The notes: generated by a model from the letters alone, not told the origin. A stretch of DNA of 28,098 nucleotides from Neocallimastix lanati (nom. inval.) (GCA_016946835.1 JACVTC010000447.1:1-28098); one strand, 5' to 3'; shown: positions 16,269 through 26,918, numbered from the stretch's first letter. Program-made: numbers and translations.

Positions 16269-19200
16269 ATTAAATAATTTACAAAATAATACTTTTACCA
16301 AGAATACCCCAATTGATAATAATTCCTTTAATAAAGAATCTGAAGAATCTGATTTTAGTGACACAACTGAAAGTGAGGATAATATCATTATAAATGCTAT
16401 AAAAAGAAAAATGAATGATAATAACAGCGAAAAGGAAGAAAATAATTCCAAGAAAGTACATAAAAGTTTAAAAGATAATCCACGTCCTTTCGCAACTCCT
16501 GCTTTAAGAAAGAAGAAAGAAAATGAGCTACATAATAAACCAAATAAAGTTTATAAAAATCAAATACTTCCTTCAATTTTAACTCAACCAAATATTAACA
16601 AAGAAAAACAAAAAGAAAAGGAATTAAGAAATATAACAAGAGTAAGAGAAAGTAAAGAAGAAAACAACAATTATTCATCAAAAGGAAAGAAAAAAGTTGA
16701 ATCTGAAGATATACTTGTAATCGATAATGAAATAGAAGATATAGAAATGAATAAAGATAATCAACAAAATAAAACTAATACTTTGGAAAAATTAATTTCA
16801 ACAAAAACTAAAGAAACTAATAATGAAAATACTCAGTTAGTAAAAAGGAATATCAAAATGATGAATAATAAAGAACCTTACAATATTATGGATGATTTAA
16901 ATAATCTTAAATCCAGTATTACGATAGGTCAACTCTTGAATGCATGTCCGAAAATTCGTTCACAATTAACTCAAGGTTTAAAGTTAGAAAAATCTAAAAT
17001 AATTGGAACTGTAGACAATGTAATAGCACGAACTTTATTAGTGAATAACTATGATCATAGCTACATAAGTAAAAGTAATGAAGTAGCCGAAGAAGACTTA
17101 GCAATGGTTGATGCAAGTGTTGACGGAGTACTAGGAAAACTTTTAATTGATTCTTGTAGTAACCTAAGCATCGTTACTAAGCAGTATTTTGATAAATTAC
17201 CTGGTGAATATGAAACAGTTGGAAAAAGTCGTGGAAGAATCCAACTAGCAACACAAGATGAAGAATACTCGGAAGGAATTATTGTTCGATTACCAGTAAA
17301 AATTAATAATTATGAATTTAATGCGGACTTTAGAATTATTGAGAAAGAAGACTCTTTTTATGATATGTTAATAAACTTTAAAACTCAAATCGATCATTGT
17401 TTATTTATTCATCCGACCTTAAACAGTTTATGTAAACTTTTGTCAGAAAGTGAATACGAAGAAATAGCTAAAATAAATAATCAATATTATGATGAAGAAA
17501 GTAAAATTTGCACTATTAGAAAAGTTAAAGAAACGAATAATGAAAAGGAAATTATAAAGGAATTAACTCCAATGGAATTTATTGAGAGTGATGAATTTTT
17601 AAGTACCTTAAATAAAGATTATAAAGAACAAATTATTAAAATTCTCAAAGAAATGATTGACATAGTTGCCACTTCAACAGAAGAACTAACTCCTTCTAAA
17701 CTTTCACCACATAAGATCCGTTTGAAAGCAAATGCAAAGCCAGTAAAATTAAGAAGTTATAGGTTAACTAAATTAAAATCAGATATCTTAAAAGAAGAAC
17801 TTACAAAGCTTATTAAGAAAGGATTGATAGAACCATCCTGTTCAGAATGGTCATCTCCAGTAGTACTCATTCTAAAACACAATGGAAAGTGGCGCTTGTG
17901 TATTGACTACCGAAAAGTCAATGATATGACAGAAAAAGATTCTTATTCAGTTCCATATATAGATGAAATTTTTGATAGTCTCGGAGGATCTAAAATATTT
18001 ACAACTCTTGATTTATTTTCTGGTTTTCACCAAATCTTAATGGATGAAGAAAGCGTTGAAGTAACCACTTTCACTACTAAGTTTGGAAATTATCAATTTA
18101 AGGTTATGCCTTTTGGACTTACTGGAGCTCCCTCAACCTTCCAAAGAGAAATGAATAAAATTTTATTCCCTTTTATTGGTGAATTTGTTTATGTATTTAT
18201 TGATGATGTTTTGATCTATTCAAAAAGTATCGAAGAACATTTAATTCATATTAAACAAGTATTAGAAGTATTTAAAGAAAACAAGTTAAAAATTAATATT
18301 GAAAAGTGCCATTTTCTTCAAACTGAAGTTGATGTATTAGGTCACAAACTTACTACTAAAGGATTAAGTCCCATGGAAAGTAAAATAACAGCTATTAAGA
18401 AGTGGGAAGCCCCTTCATCAATTCATGAATTAAGATCATTTCTAGGAGCAATAGGGTATTATCGTGACTTTATCCCTAAATATGCTCAAATTACCTCACC
18501 TTTATGTAAATTATTGAAAAAGAATACTAAATATGAATGGAATAAAGAACAACAAGAAAGCTTTGAACTCCTAAAAGAAAAATTAATCAATGCACCTATT
18601 CTAAAATTTCCGTCATTTGACAAACCTTTTATCATTAGAACTGATGCTTCGTATAATGGAATTGGTGGAGTTCTTTTACAAAAAGAAGAAGAAACCGGTA
18701 AGGAGCATCCAATACACTTTATAAGTAGAAGTTTGAAGAAAACTGAAAAGAATTATGGTATCACAGATTTGGAAGGAACAGCTTTATTTTACTGTATGAC
18801 TAAATTTAAATCTTATATTGAAGGAAATCCATTACCTACAACTATTTACACAGATCATAAACCATTAGTTGGTTTATTTAAGAATAAAGAACCTTTGAAT
18901 GCAAGGCAAACAAGATGGTGTCTAACCGCTAGTATGCTTGGAATTAATATAAAATATGAATCAGGCAAAAAGAATGTGTTAGCTGATGCTCTTTCAAGAA
19001 TGAAAAGTAAGGAAGAGAGAAAGATATTATTAACAAAAATTACTAATGGAAATAATGAAGAATTATTATCTAAGGTTATAAAGGAATTTATTAATGAAAA
19101 GTTTACTGTTATTGATGGTGAAGATTACTTTATCGACAATGGAAATTATAGAAAATTAATAACGGACGAAAATGAAAGGTTTAAATTAATTTTAGAAGCT

Positions 19201-20226
19201 CATAATATTGGCCACGAAGGATATTACAAAACATATCAAAGACTTAAGAAAAACTTTTATTGGAATCATATGATTAAAGATATCAAAAGAATTGTTAGTA
19301 ATTGTGAAAAATGCCAGTTAAATCGTCCTCAACCATATCCAGAACCAACCGAAAACCATCCAACTAAAGTGGAGGGTCCCTTTGTGCATTTAGGATTAGA
19401 TATTATAGGACCGTTACCAAAAACAAGAAATAATAATCAATATATTATAGTAACTGTTGATTACTTTACCAAATGGGTTGAAGCCGAACCCACTGAAAAC
19501 ATAACTTCCTCTGATATAATTAAATTTTTAATAAACGTTTTTGCAAGACATGGTGTACCTCAAGTTATTACTACTGATAATGGAGTCCAATTCACTTCTG
19601 ATATGACTAAAATCTTTCTTGATCTTTATGATGTATATGTTAAATTTGTAGCTACTTACCACCCTGAATCAAATGGCCTTACTGAAAATCGAAATAAAGA
19701 AATTGGAAAATTACTTCGTTTATTAGGAAGGAAAAATCAAGATTGGGATGAAGTTTTACCTTCTGCTTTATGGGCACTTCGAACTACCAAAAATACAGCT
19801 ACTGGACATTCTAGTTTTGAATTAGTATATGGAAGAGAAGACCAACAGCCTTATGATATAGCCATAAGAACAATTGAAAATGCAGGTAAATCATATGATG
19901 AAATTTTAATGGAAAAATTTGTTCGTCATTATCAATGGACTAGAGAAGCATGCGAAAATGTGAAGAATGCTAACAAGTATTGGGCAACAAGACGAGAAGA
20001 ACAAATAAGTATGAAAAAGGGAAAAGAATTAAAGGCTGGTGATCTTGTTCTTGTTAGAAACTTTAGCCGCACTAAGCTAGAACCATATTACAATGGACCA
20101 TTTAAAATTTTAAAAATTCAATTCAACACGGCAACCCTAATCGATCAGAAGACTGGAAAGCAACTCGATAGGAATGTTCACTTTAAAAATTTAGTAAAGT
20201 TTAACTCCGCTTACAGAGAAGCTTGA
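16222..20226 (+). CDS. pol: E2 Pol (protease, RT, RNase H, integrase)
   Basis: 1334 codons in the -1 frame. The first ATG (16411) lies 63 codons in, and the sequence before it is conserved with E4 (NGSRSTP/NGIRSSP), supporting entry by frameshift. An Asn/Lys/Glu-rich N-terminal extension contains HKSLK-NP-P--TPALRK. Protease-like LIDSCSN (near 17143) has Cys where Gly is usual. RT follows with LCIDYRKVND and the FIDD centre (near 18195), RNase H (RTDASYNGIGG, TDLEGTA, YTDHKPL, LADALSR), integrase HHCC region (GHEGYYK, CEKC), then D (LGLDIIGPL, near 19400), D (TTDNGVQF, near 19575) and E (GLTENRN, near 19685). The tail has LVLVRNFSRTKLEPYYNGPF. There is no chromodomain. Confidence 0.95.
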   Translation, partial: LLNGSRSTPNDKTIASLNNLQNNTFTKNTPIDNNSFNKESEESDFSDTTESEDNIIINAIKRKMNDNNSEKEENNSKKVHKSLKDNPRPFATPALRKKKENELHNKPNKVYKNQILPSILTQPNINKEKQKEKELRNITRVRESKEENNNYSSKGKKKVESEDILVIDNEIEDIEMNKDNQQNKTNTLEKLISTKTKETNNENTQLVKRNIKMMNNKEPYNIMDDLNNLKSSITIGQLLNACPKIRSQLTQGLKLEKSKIIGTVDNVIARTLLVNNYDHSYISKSNEVAEEDLAMVDASVDGVLGKLLIDSCSNLSIVTKQYFDKLPGEYETVGKSRGRIQLATQDEEYSEGIIVRLPVKINNYEFNADFRIIEKEDSFYDMLINFKTQIDHCLFIHPTLNSLCKLLSESEYEEIAKINNQYYDEESKICTIRKVKETNNEKEIIKELTPMEFIESDEFLSTLNKDYKEQIIKILKEMIDIVATSTEELTPSKLSPHKIRLKANAKPVKLRSYRLTKLKSDILKEELTKLIKKGLIEPSCSEWSSPVVLILKHNGKWRLCIDYRKVNDMTEKDSYSVPYIDEIFDSLGGSKIFTTLDLFSGFHQILMDEESVEVTTFTTKFGNYQFKVMPFGLTGAPSTFQREMNKILFPFIGEFVYVFIDDVLIYSKSIEEHLIHIKQVLEVFKENKLKINIEKCHFLQTEVDVLGHKLTTKGLSPMESKITAIKKWEAPSSIHELRSFLGAIGYYRDFIPKYAQITSPLCKLLKKNTKYEWNKEQQESFELLKEKLINAPILKFPSFDKPFIIRTDASYNGIGGVLLQKEEETGKEHPIHFISRSLKKTEKNYGITDLEGTALFYCMTKFKSYIEGNPLPTTIYTDHKPLVGLFKNKEPLNARQTRWCLTASMLGINIKYESGKKNVLADALSRMKSKEERKILLTKITNGNNEELLSKVIKEFINEKFTVIDGEDYFIDNGNYRKLITDENERFKLILEAHNIGHEGYYKTYQRLKKNFYWNHMIKDIKRIVSNCEKCQLNRPQPYPEPTENHPTKVEGPFVHLGLDIIGPLPKTRNNNQYIIVTVDYFTKWVEAEPTENITSSDIIKFLINVFARHGVPQVITTDNGVQFTSDMTKIFLDLYDVYVKFVATYHPESNGLTENRNKEIGKLLRLLGRKNQDWDEVLPSALWALRTTKNTATGHSSFELVYGREDQQPYDIAIRTIENAGKSYDEILMEKFVRHYQWTREACENVKNANKYWATRREEQISMKKGKELKAGDLVLVRNFSRTKLEPYYNGPFKILKIQFNTATLIDQKTGKQLDRNVHFKNLVKFNSAYREA

Positions 20227-20244
20227 GTCTTCGTCGGGGCATCT
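20227..20244 (+). other. E2 polypurine-like tract
   Basis: CGGGGCATCT immediately precedes the 3' LTR start TGATAAG. It is short but matches in position and in its GGGGCATC core the E4 tract (GGGGGCATCA). Confidence 0.55.
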
Positions 20245-20741
20245 TGATAAGAATGTACTAAATAATGCATTCTTAATTAAATCTACGATTTATTTCTAAT
20301 ACATTATGTGTACATTATTATTTTTGTACTTTAATAAATTTTTAAATCCAAAGATCAAAAATTAAATCAAAAATTATATTAAACTTTATATTTTTATATT
20401 AAATCTTATATTAATAGTAATATTTTTATATATTTAAAACTTATATTAGCAATATTAATAATGAGTCTTATTTTTTTTTTATATTAATAATGAAAATTTG
20501 TATTAATAATATTTTTATATATTGATAATTAAAAATTTATATATTATATTTTAACTTTTATTATAAAATTTTATATCGAAATGTTTTATTTTATATTGAA
20601 AAATATTTTATTTTATTAAAAACCTTTATATTAGAATAGTATTTTTATTTTTATTTGAATATTTTAACAGATTGTAATAAAAATTATAGCCAATTAAATA
20701 AATTCTTATTAGTAATATTTTAGATATTTTTAAATAAATAA

Positions 20742-20794
<53 letters not shown>

Positions 20795-21114
20795 TTTTAT
20801 TAATATTATAAATGTATTTTATTTATATTGTTATAATTAAATTTTATATAATTAATTATAAAAATCAATTTAAATTTAATAGTTTTTAAAAAAAAAAAAA
20901 ATAAATAAAATGTAATTTAGTGGCAAGAACAACTTTTATGCCTTGAAAAAAAGTATAAATAGTTGTAAATTTTGCTACTAATTTTTAAAGATCATCAAAT
21001 AAAATAAAATAAAATAAAATAAAATAAAATAAATTTATAAATAAAAATAATAAATAAAAAAATAAAATTTGTGTTTCTTACTTTATTTTTATTTAATTCT
21101 CTAAAACCTTAACA
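20245..21114 (+). repeat. E2 3' LTR
   Basis: 870 bp, TGATAAG...CCTTAACA, uninterrupted and carrying the empty E3 target site. Contains a 49-A tract (20744-20792), TATAAATAG (20954-20962) and ATAAA pentamers. Similarity with the 5' copy continues five more bases (TTTAT), leaving the exact end slightly ambiguous. Confidence 0.93.
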
Positions 21115-21119
21115 TTTAT

Positions 21120-21459
21120 TGGTAAAGAATGAATTAATAACCTTTATTTTATTATTAATAATTCTTTACTAAATTGTACTTTCCTATATTCTTCATAACC
21201 TAAACCTCATTGTAAATTTAATTTATTTTGATATAAATTAATTTTAATTTGTAAATAATGTAAATAAATTTTAATTAATCACTTTATTGTTATATTATTA
21301 AATATATGTATATATTAAAATACAATTGTAAATATTAAAATTATACTTTTAAGATACTAAATTATTAAAAATATTAATTAAATATTATTATAAAAATTAT
21401 TATAAAATTATTAAAATTATTAATTAAATATTATTCTAAAAATTATTATAAATTATTAA
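21120..21459 (+). repeat. E4 5' LTR, recognisable part
   Basis: 340 bp shared with 26919-27258, with three substitutions. A 9-bp inverted repeat GTAAAGAAT (21122-21130) / ATTCTTTAC (21161-21169) lies at the start. The expected LTR end and PBS are not found. A 45-A tract (21475-21519) follows, suggesting deletion through AT-rich sequence. Confidence 0.8.
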
Positions 21460-21470
21460 TATTATAAAAT

Positions 21471-21521
<51 letters not shown>

Positions 21522-21894
21522 ATATTAATTTTTGTGTTTTTAAATATTTTTAATTGCTATATTTAAAAAAATTTTTTTTGTAAATAATTGTATATATTTT
21601 TTTTTAAGTAAAGATAAACGAAAGGGGTTATTAGCTTGAAAGAATAGTGAACACTCCAACTAGTTTATTAATTTATATTTATTCTAGTGTCCAGGAGGGG
21701 GAGTACGGGTGTATATAGCAAAATTAAATATACACTAGCCGGAAACGTCTCACTAGAGATATAAATTACTTAAATATATAATTTTAATTGTAAATAAATA
21801 AATAAATAAATAAAAATATAGCAATTAAATAATTAATAAAACAATTTTTTTTATTTTATTTTTTTTTAAAAGTGTGTTTTTTTTTTTTTTTAAA
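21460..21894 (+). other. E4 5' leader
   Basis: AT-rich with a 45-A tract and a GC-richer island at 21618-21760. No gene was seen. Confidence 0.6.
21684..21756 (+). ncRNA. Structured element in the E4 leader
   Basis: CTAGTG (21684-21689) pairs with CACTAG (21751-21756). Inside, CGG-GTGTATAT (21706-21716) pairs with ATATACAC (21728-21735) and the nearby CCG. The side strand CCAGGAGGGGGAG is purine-rich. It does not resemble the E1/E2 module. Role unknown. Confidence 0.4.
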
Positions 21895-22124
21895 ATGAGT
21901 ACAATTAATTTTAAAGATTTAAAAAAGGAACTTAAGGATATTGAAAAAATATCCAAAGAAAATTTAGATGTTAAAACTTGGAAGTCTGATTTAGAGCTTT
22001 GGATAAAGCTTGAACATGTTGAAGACTCCAAGATTATATTTTATGCCTGTGTTTTAACCTCAATTGGTGAAACCAGGAAAGTCATCCAAGAATTAATGGA
22101 TGATAATAATAAAGATGATGATAG

Positions 22125-22164
<40 letters not shown>

Positions 22165-22848
22165 AATTATAAGGATATTAATGATGAAGATGAGGATGAT
22201 GATAATGAAGAAGATAAAGAAATTGATAAAAAGAATAAGGCTTATCCTTCCCTTAATAGAATTGTAAAAGCTATAGAAGAATTTTATGGCATTAGGGAGG
22301 ATCAAAATAATTTATTAAGAGAGCTACGTGCTCTAAGAATTAAGAGAAATGAAAGAATCAAAGATTTTAATATTAAGTATAAAACTTTATATTTAAAATT
22401 AAATAAAAAGAAAAGAAGTCAGATAAGTGTTTTAGATTACACAGACTCCATTGAAAACAATGTTGAAGCCTGGAAACGTCTAACCTTATTTGATAACAAT
22501 TCTCTGTCAAAAGCCTTTAAAATTGCTGAAAAAGCAGATAGGTTAAATTATATGGGTAGTAATCAAAGAAGACATCCTTCTACCACTTCACCTTCTGCAA
22601 ATACATCTTCTTTTAGTAATAGAGTTAATTTTCATCCTCCTATTAAAAATAAATTAGAACAAAAAGTTAATATTAAACCTAAAGAAGATAATGGCATAGA
22701 GGAATTAACAAGAAAAATGAGAAGTTTAACAATAAAGGCTTGTTATTTCTGTAAAGAACCAGGTCATTATCAAAACAATTGCCCAAAGTTGAGAGCAATT
22801 GTTGAGAAAAATAGGAAGGAAATTAGAAACAATAAACGTTTAAATTGA
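21895..22848 (+). CDS. gag: E4 Gag with zinc knuckle and poly-Asp tract
   Basis: 317 residues from the ATG at 21895 (MSTINFKDLKKEL). This start aligns with the E2 Gag start, and the upstream Phe-rich extension in frame is a poly-T artefact. The same core as E2 is seen (NLDVKTWKSDLELWIK, FYGIREDQNNLLREL, NERIKDFNIKY). A run of about 17 Asp codons (GAT microsatellite, about 22114-22163) expands the acidic tract found in E2. The knuckle CYFCKEPGHYQNNC (CX2CX4HX4C) lies near the C-terminus. The gag frame ends CGT-TTA-AAT-TGA, so the stop directly follows the slippery site. The frame is intact. Confidence 0.9.
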
Positions 22849-22891
22849 GTAATGGGATAAGAAGCTCTCCCATACTTAATAAAGCAGCTTC
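22839..22891 (+). promoter_or_regulatory. -1 frameshift signal with pseudoknot, E4
   Basis: Slippery T-TTA-AAT (22839-22845) is directly followed by the gag stop TGA. A 6-nt spacer leads to stem 1 ATGGGA (22852-22857) / TCCCAT (22868-22873). Loop GAAGCT (22861-22866) is complementary to AGCTTC (22886-22891). Position, stem, loop and downstream partner correspond to the E2 signal. Confidence 0.85.
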
Positions 22892-25800
22892 ACTTAAATA
22901 TCAAAAAGAAATTAAAAATTCTCGTCTTTCTAATATTGAAGAAACTCCTGCTAATAAAAGGGTGGTTAATAAAAAGAAAGTTGATTATTTAGTAGGAGCA
23001 TCTAAACGTAAAATTTATGATGTTAATAATGATGAAGGTAGTGCAGAGAAAAGGATTCATAAGTCGTTGAAGGAGAATCCTACACCTATAATAACTCCTG
23101 CATTACGAAAACAGAAAGAACGAGAAGTAAAAGAAAATAATATAAGTAATAAAATTGTTAAACAAATTAAACCATCTATTCTAGCTCAACCACGAATTGA
23201 AAAAGAAAAAGAGATTGAAAGACAAATTCGTGATAATGAAAGAGCTAGTAATAGTAATACTAATTATAGTAATAATCATAGTAATGATAATAGTAATGAT
23301 AATATTAATAATAATTCATTAGTGAATGATGAAGTTATTATAAATAATGTAAATAATGATAAAAGAAAGAATAAAAATTTAATGAAAGAAAATAATGATA
23401 ATAATAAAAGTATTGTGAAGGAGAATAATAAAGTAATTGATTTAACAAAGGTGTTAATTAGTAAAGATAAAGATACTCAAAAAGAAAATAAAAGTTCTAG
23501 AGTATCTAGGAAAATTAAGATGCAATCGGGGGAAGAAGAATATGATATTCTTAAAGATTTAAATTCTGCCCATTGCAATATTACTTTTGGACAGTTATTG
23601 GATGCTGCTCCAAAATTAAGATATAAGGTGTCACAGGGTATTAAATTGGATAGGGACCAATCTAATATCTCTGGGGTGTTGGATAATGTGTCAGCCACGA
23701 CTGTGGTCGTTAATAACATAGACCACACTTATAAAAGTAAAGGTAACGAACCATGTGAAGAGGATATTGCCATGGTTGATGTTACAGTTGAAGGTGTTTC
23801 GGGGAAGGCTTTAATTGATTCATGTAGTAATTTAAGTATAATTACTCAACAATTTTTAGATAAGCTTCCGTCCGAATATGAACCTATTGATATTAGTCGT
23901 GGCAGAATTAGATTGGCAACTAAGAATGATGATTACTCGGAAGGTTATATCATTCGGGTGCCAGTAAAGATTAATAATCTTGTATTAATGGTTAATTGTA
24001 GAATAGTAGAAAAGGAGGATCCTTTTTACGATATTCTAATTAACTTAAAAACCCAAATTGATTATAATTTGTTTATCCACCCCATTTTATATAGTTTGTG
24101 TCAAATTACTCCTGAGGGAGTAATTGACGTTATTGCACCTATTAATAATGATTATGAAGATGAAGAAAAGTTGTTGTGTATGATTAAGGCTTTGGATGAG
24201 GATTCCAAAAAGAATGATTTAAAGAAAATTGAAGGATTATCCCCAAAGCAATATATTCATCATGAAATTTTCCTAAATACTTTAAACGAAAAATATAAAG
24301 ATGAAATAATTAAAATTCTGGAGGAGAACTTAGAAATAGTTGCTACTTCTTCAGAAGAATTAACACCTTCTGATCTTCCTCCACATAAGATTAATTTAAT
24401 TCCTGGTGCGAAACCAGTTAAGCAAAGGTGCTATAGATTAGTTAAATTTAAGTCGGATATACTTAAGGAGGAATTAATTAAATTAATTAATAAGAAATTA
24501 ATTGAACCTTCTTGTTCTGAATGGTCATCGCCAATAGTGTTAGTACCGAAGAAGAACGGTAAATGGCGATTATGTATTGATTATCGTAAGGTTAATGATT
24601 TAACAGTTAAAGATTCTTATTCATTACCTTACATTGATGAGATATTTGATAGTTTAGATGGGGCACAGATTTTTACAACAATGGATCTTTACTCTGGTTA
24701 TCATCAAATTTTGATGGATGAGGAAAGCGTAGAAATTACCACCTTCACCACAAAATTTGGTAACTACCAATTCAAGGTTATGCCTTTTGGTTTAACCGGA
24801 GCCCCAGCTACATTTCAAAGGGAAATGAATAGGATTCTTTTCCCATTTATAGGAAAGTTTGTTTTTAACTTTATAGATGATATTTTAATATACTCTAAGA
24901 GTATAAAAGAACACATAAGCCACATTAGGCAAGTGTTGGAAGTATTTCGCCAACACAAATTAAAAATTAACATTGAAAAATGTGCCTTTATGCAGACTGA
25001 AGTAGAAGTCTTAGATCATAAGGCATCAGTGAAAGGTTTAAGTCCCCAGGATAGCAAAATTAAGGCTATCAAGGAGTGGGTAGCACCTGTTGATGTTCAT
25101 GAATTACGATCTTTTCTTGGAGCAGTAGGATATTATAGAAACTTTATTGATAAGTATGCTCAAATCTCTGCTCCTTTATGTAAATTATTAAGAAAGAATG
25201 TTAAATATAAATGGAATAATGAACATCAACAAAGTTTTGATCTGTTAAAAGAAAAGTTAATAAATGCACCAATTTTAAAATATCCAAGTTTTAATCAAAG
25301 GTTTATAATTAGAACGGATGCTTCCTATGAAGGTATTGGAGGAGTATTACTCCAAGAAGATTTAGAAACCAAAAAGGAACATCCAGTTCATTATATAAGT
25401 AGAAGTTTAAGTAAAGCCGAGAAAAATTATGGCATTACTGACTTGGAAGGAGCTGCATTAATTTATTGTATTACTAAGTTGAAATCTTATATATTAGGAA
25501 ATCCTAATAAAACAGTAGTAATAACAGATCATAAACCTTTAATCAGTTTCTTTAAAAATAAGGAACCTAATAATGCTAGGCAAGCAAGGTGGTGCTTAAC
25601 TGTTAGTACCCTTGGTGTTGAAATTCAATATCAAATGGGTAAGAAAAATGTGTTAGCCGATGCATTATCTAGGATGAAGAAAAGAGCTGATTCTGTGGTA
25701 TTGGCAACTAAGTTAACTTCAAAGGAAGAAGAAGAGTTGCTTTCTAAAACTATTAAAGACTTTATAAATGAAAAATTTGTTACGATAGATGGTGAAGATT

Positions 25801-26895
25801 ACTTTGTTGATGGTAATGACTATCGTAAATTAATTACTGATCAAACGGAAAGAGTAAAACTTATTTTAGAAGCCCATAAGATAGGTCATGAGGGATATTA
25901 TAAGACTTATCAAAGGCTTCGTAAAAGTTTTTATTGGAATAATATGGTGATGGATATTAAAAGAGTGGTGCAAAGTTGTGACAAGTGTCAGTTGAATAGG
26001 TCACAACCATATCCAGAACCTACAGAAAATATTCCAACTAAAGTAGAAGGTCCTTTTATACATTTGGGTTTAGATATTATTGGACCTTTGATTAAAACTA
26101 AAAATAATAATCAATATATTATGGTTGTGGTGGATTACTTCACCAAATGGGTTGAAGCAGAACCCACGGAAAATATAACATCACAGGATGTGATTAAGTT
26201 CTTAATTAATGTGTTTGCTCGTCATGGTGTTCCACAGGTAATAACAACTGACAATGGTGTTCAGTTCACCTCGGACATGACGAAAATATTTTTAGATCTC
26301 TATGATGTATATGTGAAGTTTATTTCCACATATCATCCTGAAAGTAATGGACTTACGGAAAACCGTAATAAAGAGATCGGCAAGTTATTGAGGTTGTTGG
26401 GTTCTAAGAATAAGGATTGGGATGAAGTTTTACCATCCGCCTTATGGGCTCTTAGAACTACCAAAAATAAGGTAACAAAACATTCAAGTTTTGAGTTGGT
26501 TTATGGTAGGGAAGATCAGCAGCCTTTTGATATTGCTGCTAGACCTACCAAGGATATTAATAAGTCATCGGATGAAGTGTTGTTAGAAAAAATTTATAAA
26601 TCATTACCGATGGACTTTAGAAGCAGCCGAAAATGTTAAAATGCAAATAAGTATTGGGCTGCTAGAAGAGAGGAAAAGAATAGTTTGAATGAAGGAAAAA
26701 AGAATTAGGGAAGGTGATTTAGTTCTAGTTAGAAATTTTTCAAGAACTAAACTAGAACCTTATTTTGTTGGTCCTCTTAAAGTTATAAAAAAACAATTTA
26801 ATACGGTTACCTTGGCTGATCCAAATTCTGGAATTCAAATGAATAGGAATGTTCATTTGAAGAATATAGTCAAGTATAACTCAGCTTCGATGTAG
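22845..26895 (+). pseudogene. pol: E4 Pol, frameshifted near the C-terminus
   Basis: Open in the -1 frame from the slippery site to 26639. Same order as E2: Asn/Lys-rich extension, protease-like LIDSCSN (near 23814), RT with FIDD (near 24870), RNase H (RTDASYEGIGG, TDLEGAA, ITDHKPL, LADALSR), integrase GHEGYYK/CDKC, D (LGLDIIGPL), D (TTDNGVQF), E (GLTENRN, near 26350). All catalytic positions are retained. Aligned to E2, three one-base changes in A-runs break the tail: +1 near 26590, -1 near 26640, +1 near 26700. The remaining tail (LVLVRNFSRTKLEPYF, GP motif) is open at 26689-26895. These are either recent decay or homopolymer sequencing errors. Confidence 0.88.
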
Positions 26896-26918
26896 CTTGA
26901 GTTTTAGAGGGGGCATCA
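26896..26918 (+). other. E4 polypurine tract
   Basis: AGAGGGGG (26906-26913) then CATCA before TGGTAAAG, closely matching the E2 arrangement. Confidence 0.75.

Larger units (their letters stand above)
5962..21114 (+). mobile_element. E2: tRNA-primed Ty3/gypsy element, split by E3
   Basis: Without E3 and the extra TSD copy it is about 8.14 kb. LTRs are 872 and 870 bp and differ, as far as I can see, only in two poly-A tract lengths, so insertion was recent. Order: LTR, PBS, structured leader, gag, -1 frameshift signal, pol (PR-RT-RNase H-IN), purine tract, LTR. The gag and pol frames are open throughout. The left flank is GTTAT, and the right flank TTTAT is followed directly by E4. Confidence 0.93.

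Noticed and set aside
16176-16591. Three minus-strand ORFs around the E2 gag-pol junction
   Set aside because: Antisense shadows of AT-rich coding sequence. The plus-strand frames align with E4 and are continuous.
22093-22305. Isoleucine-rich minus-strand ORF resembling a membrane protein
   Set aside because: Antisense of the GAT/Asp repeat in E4 gag.
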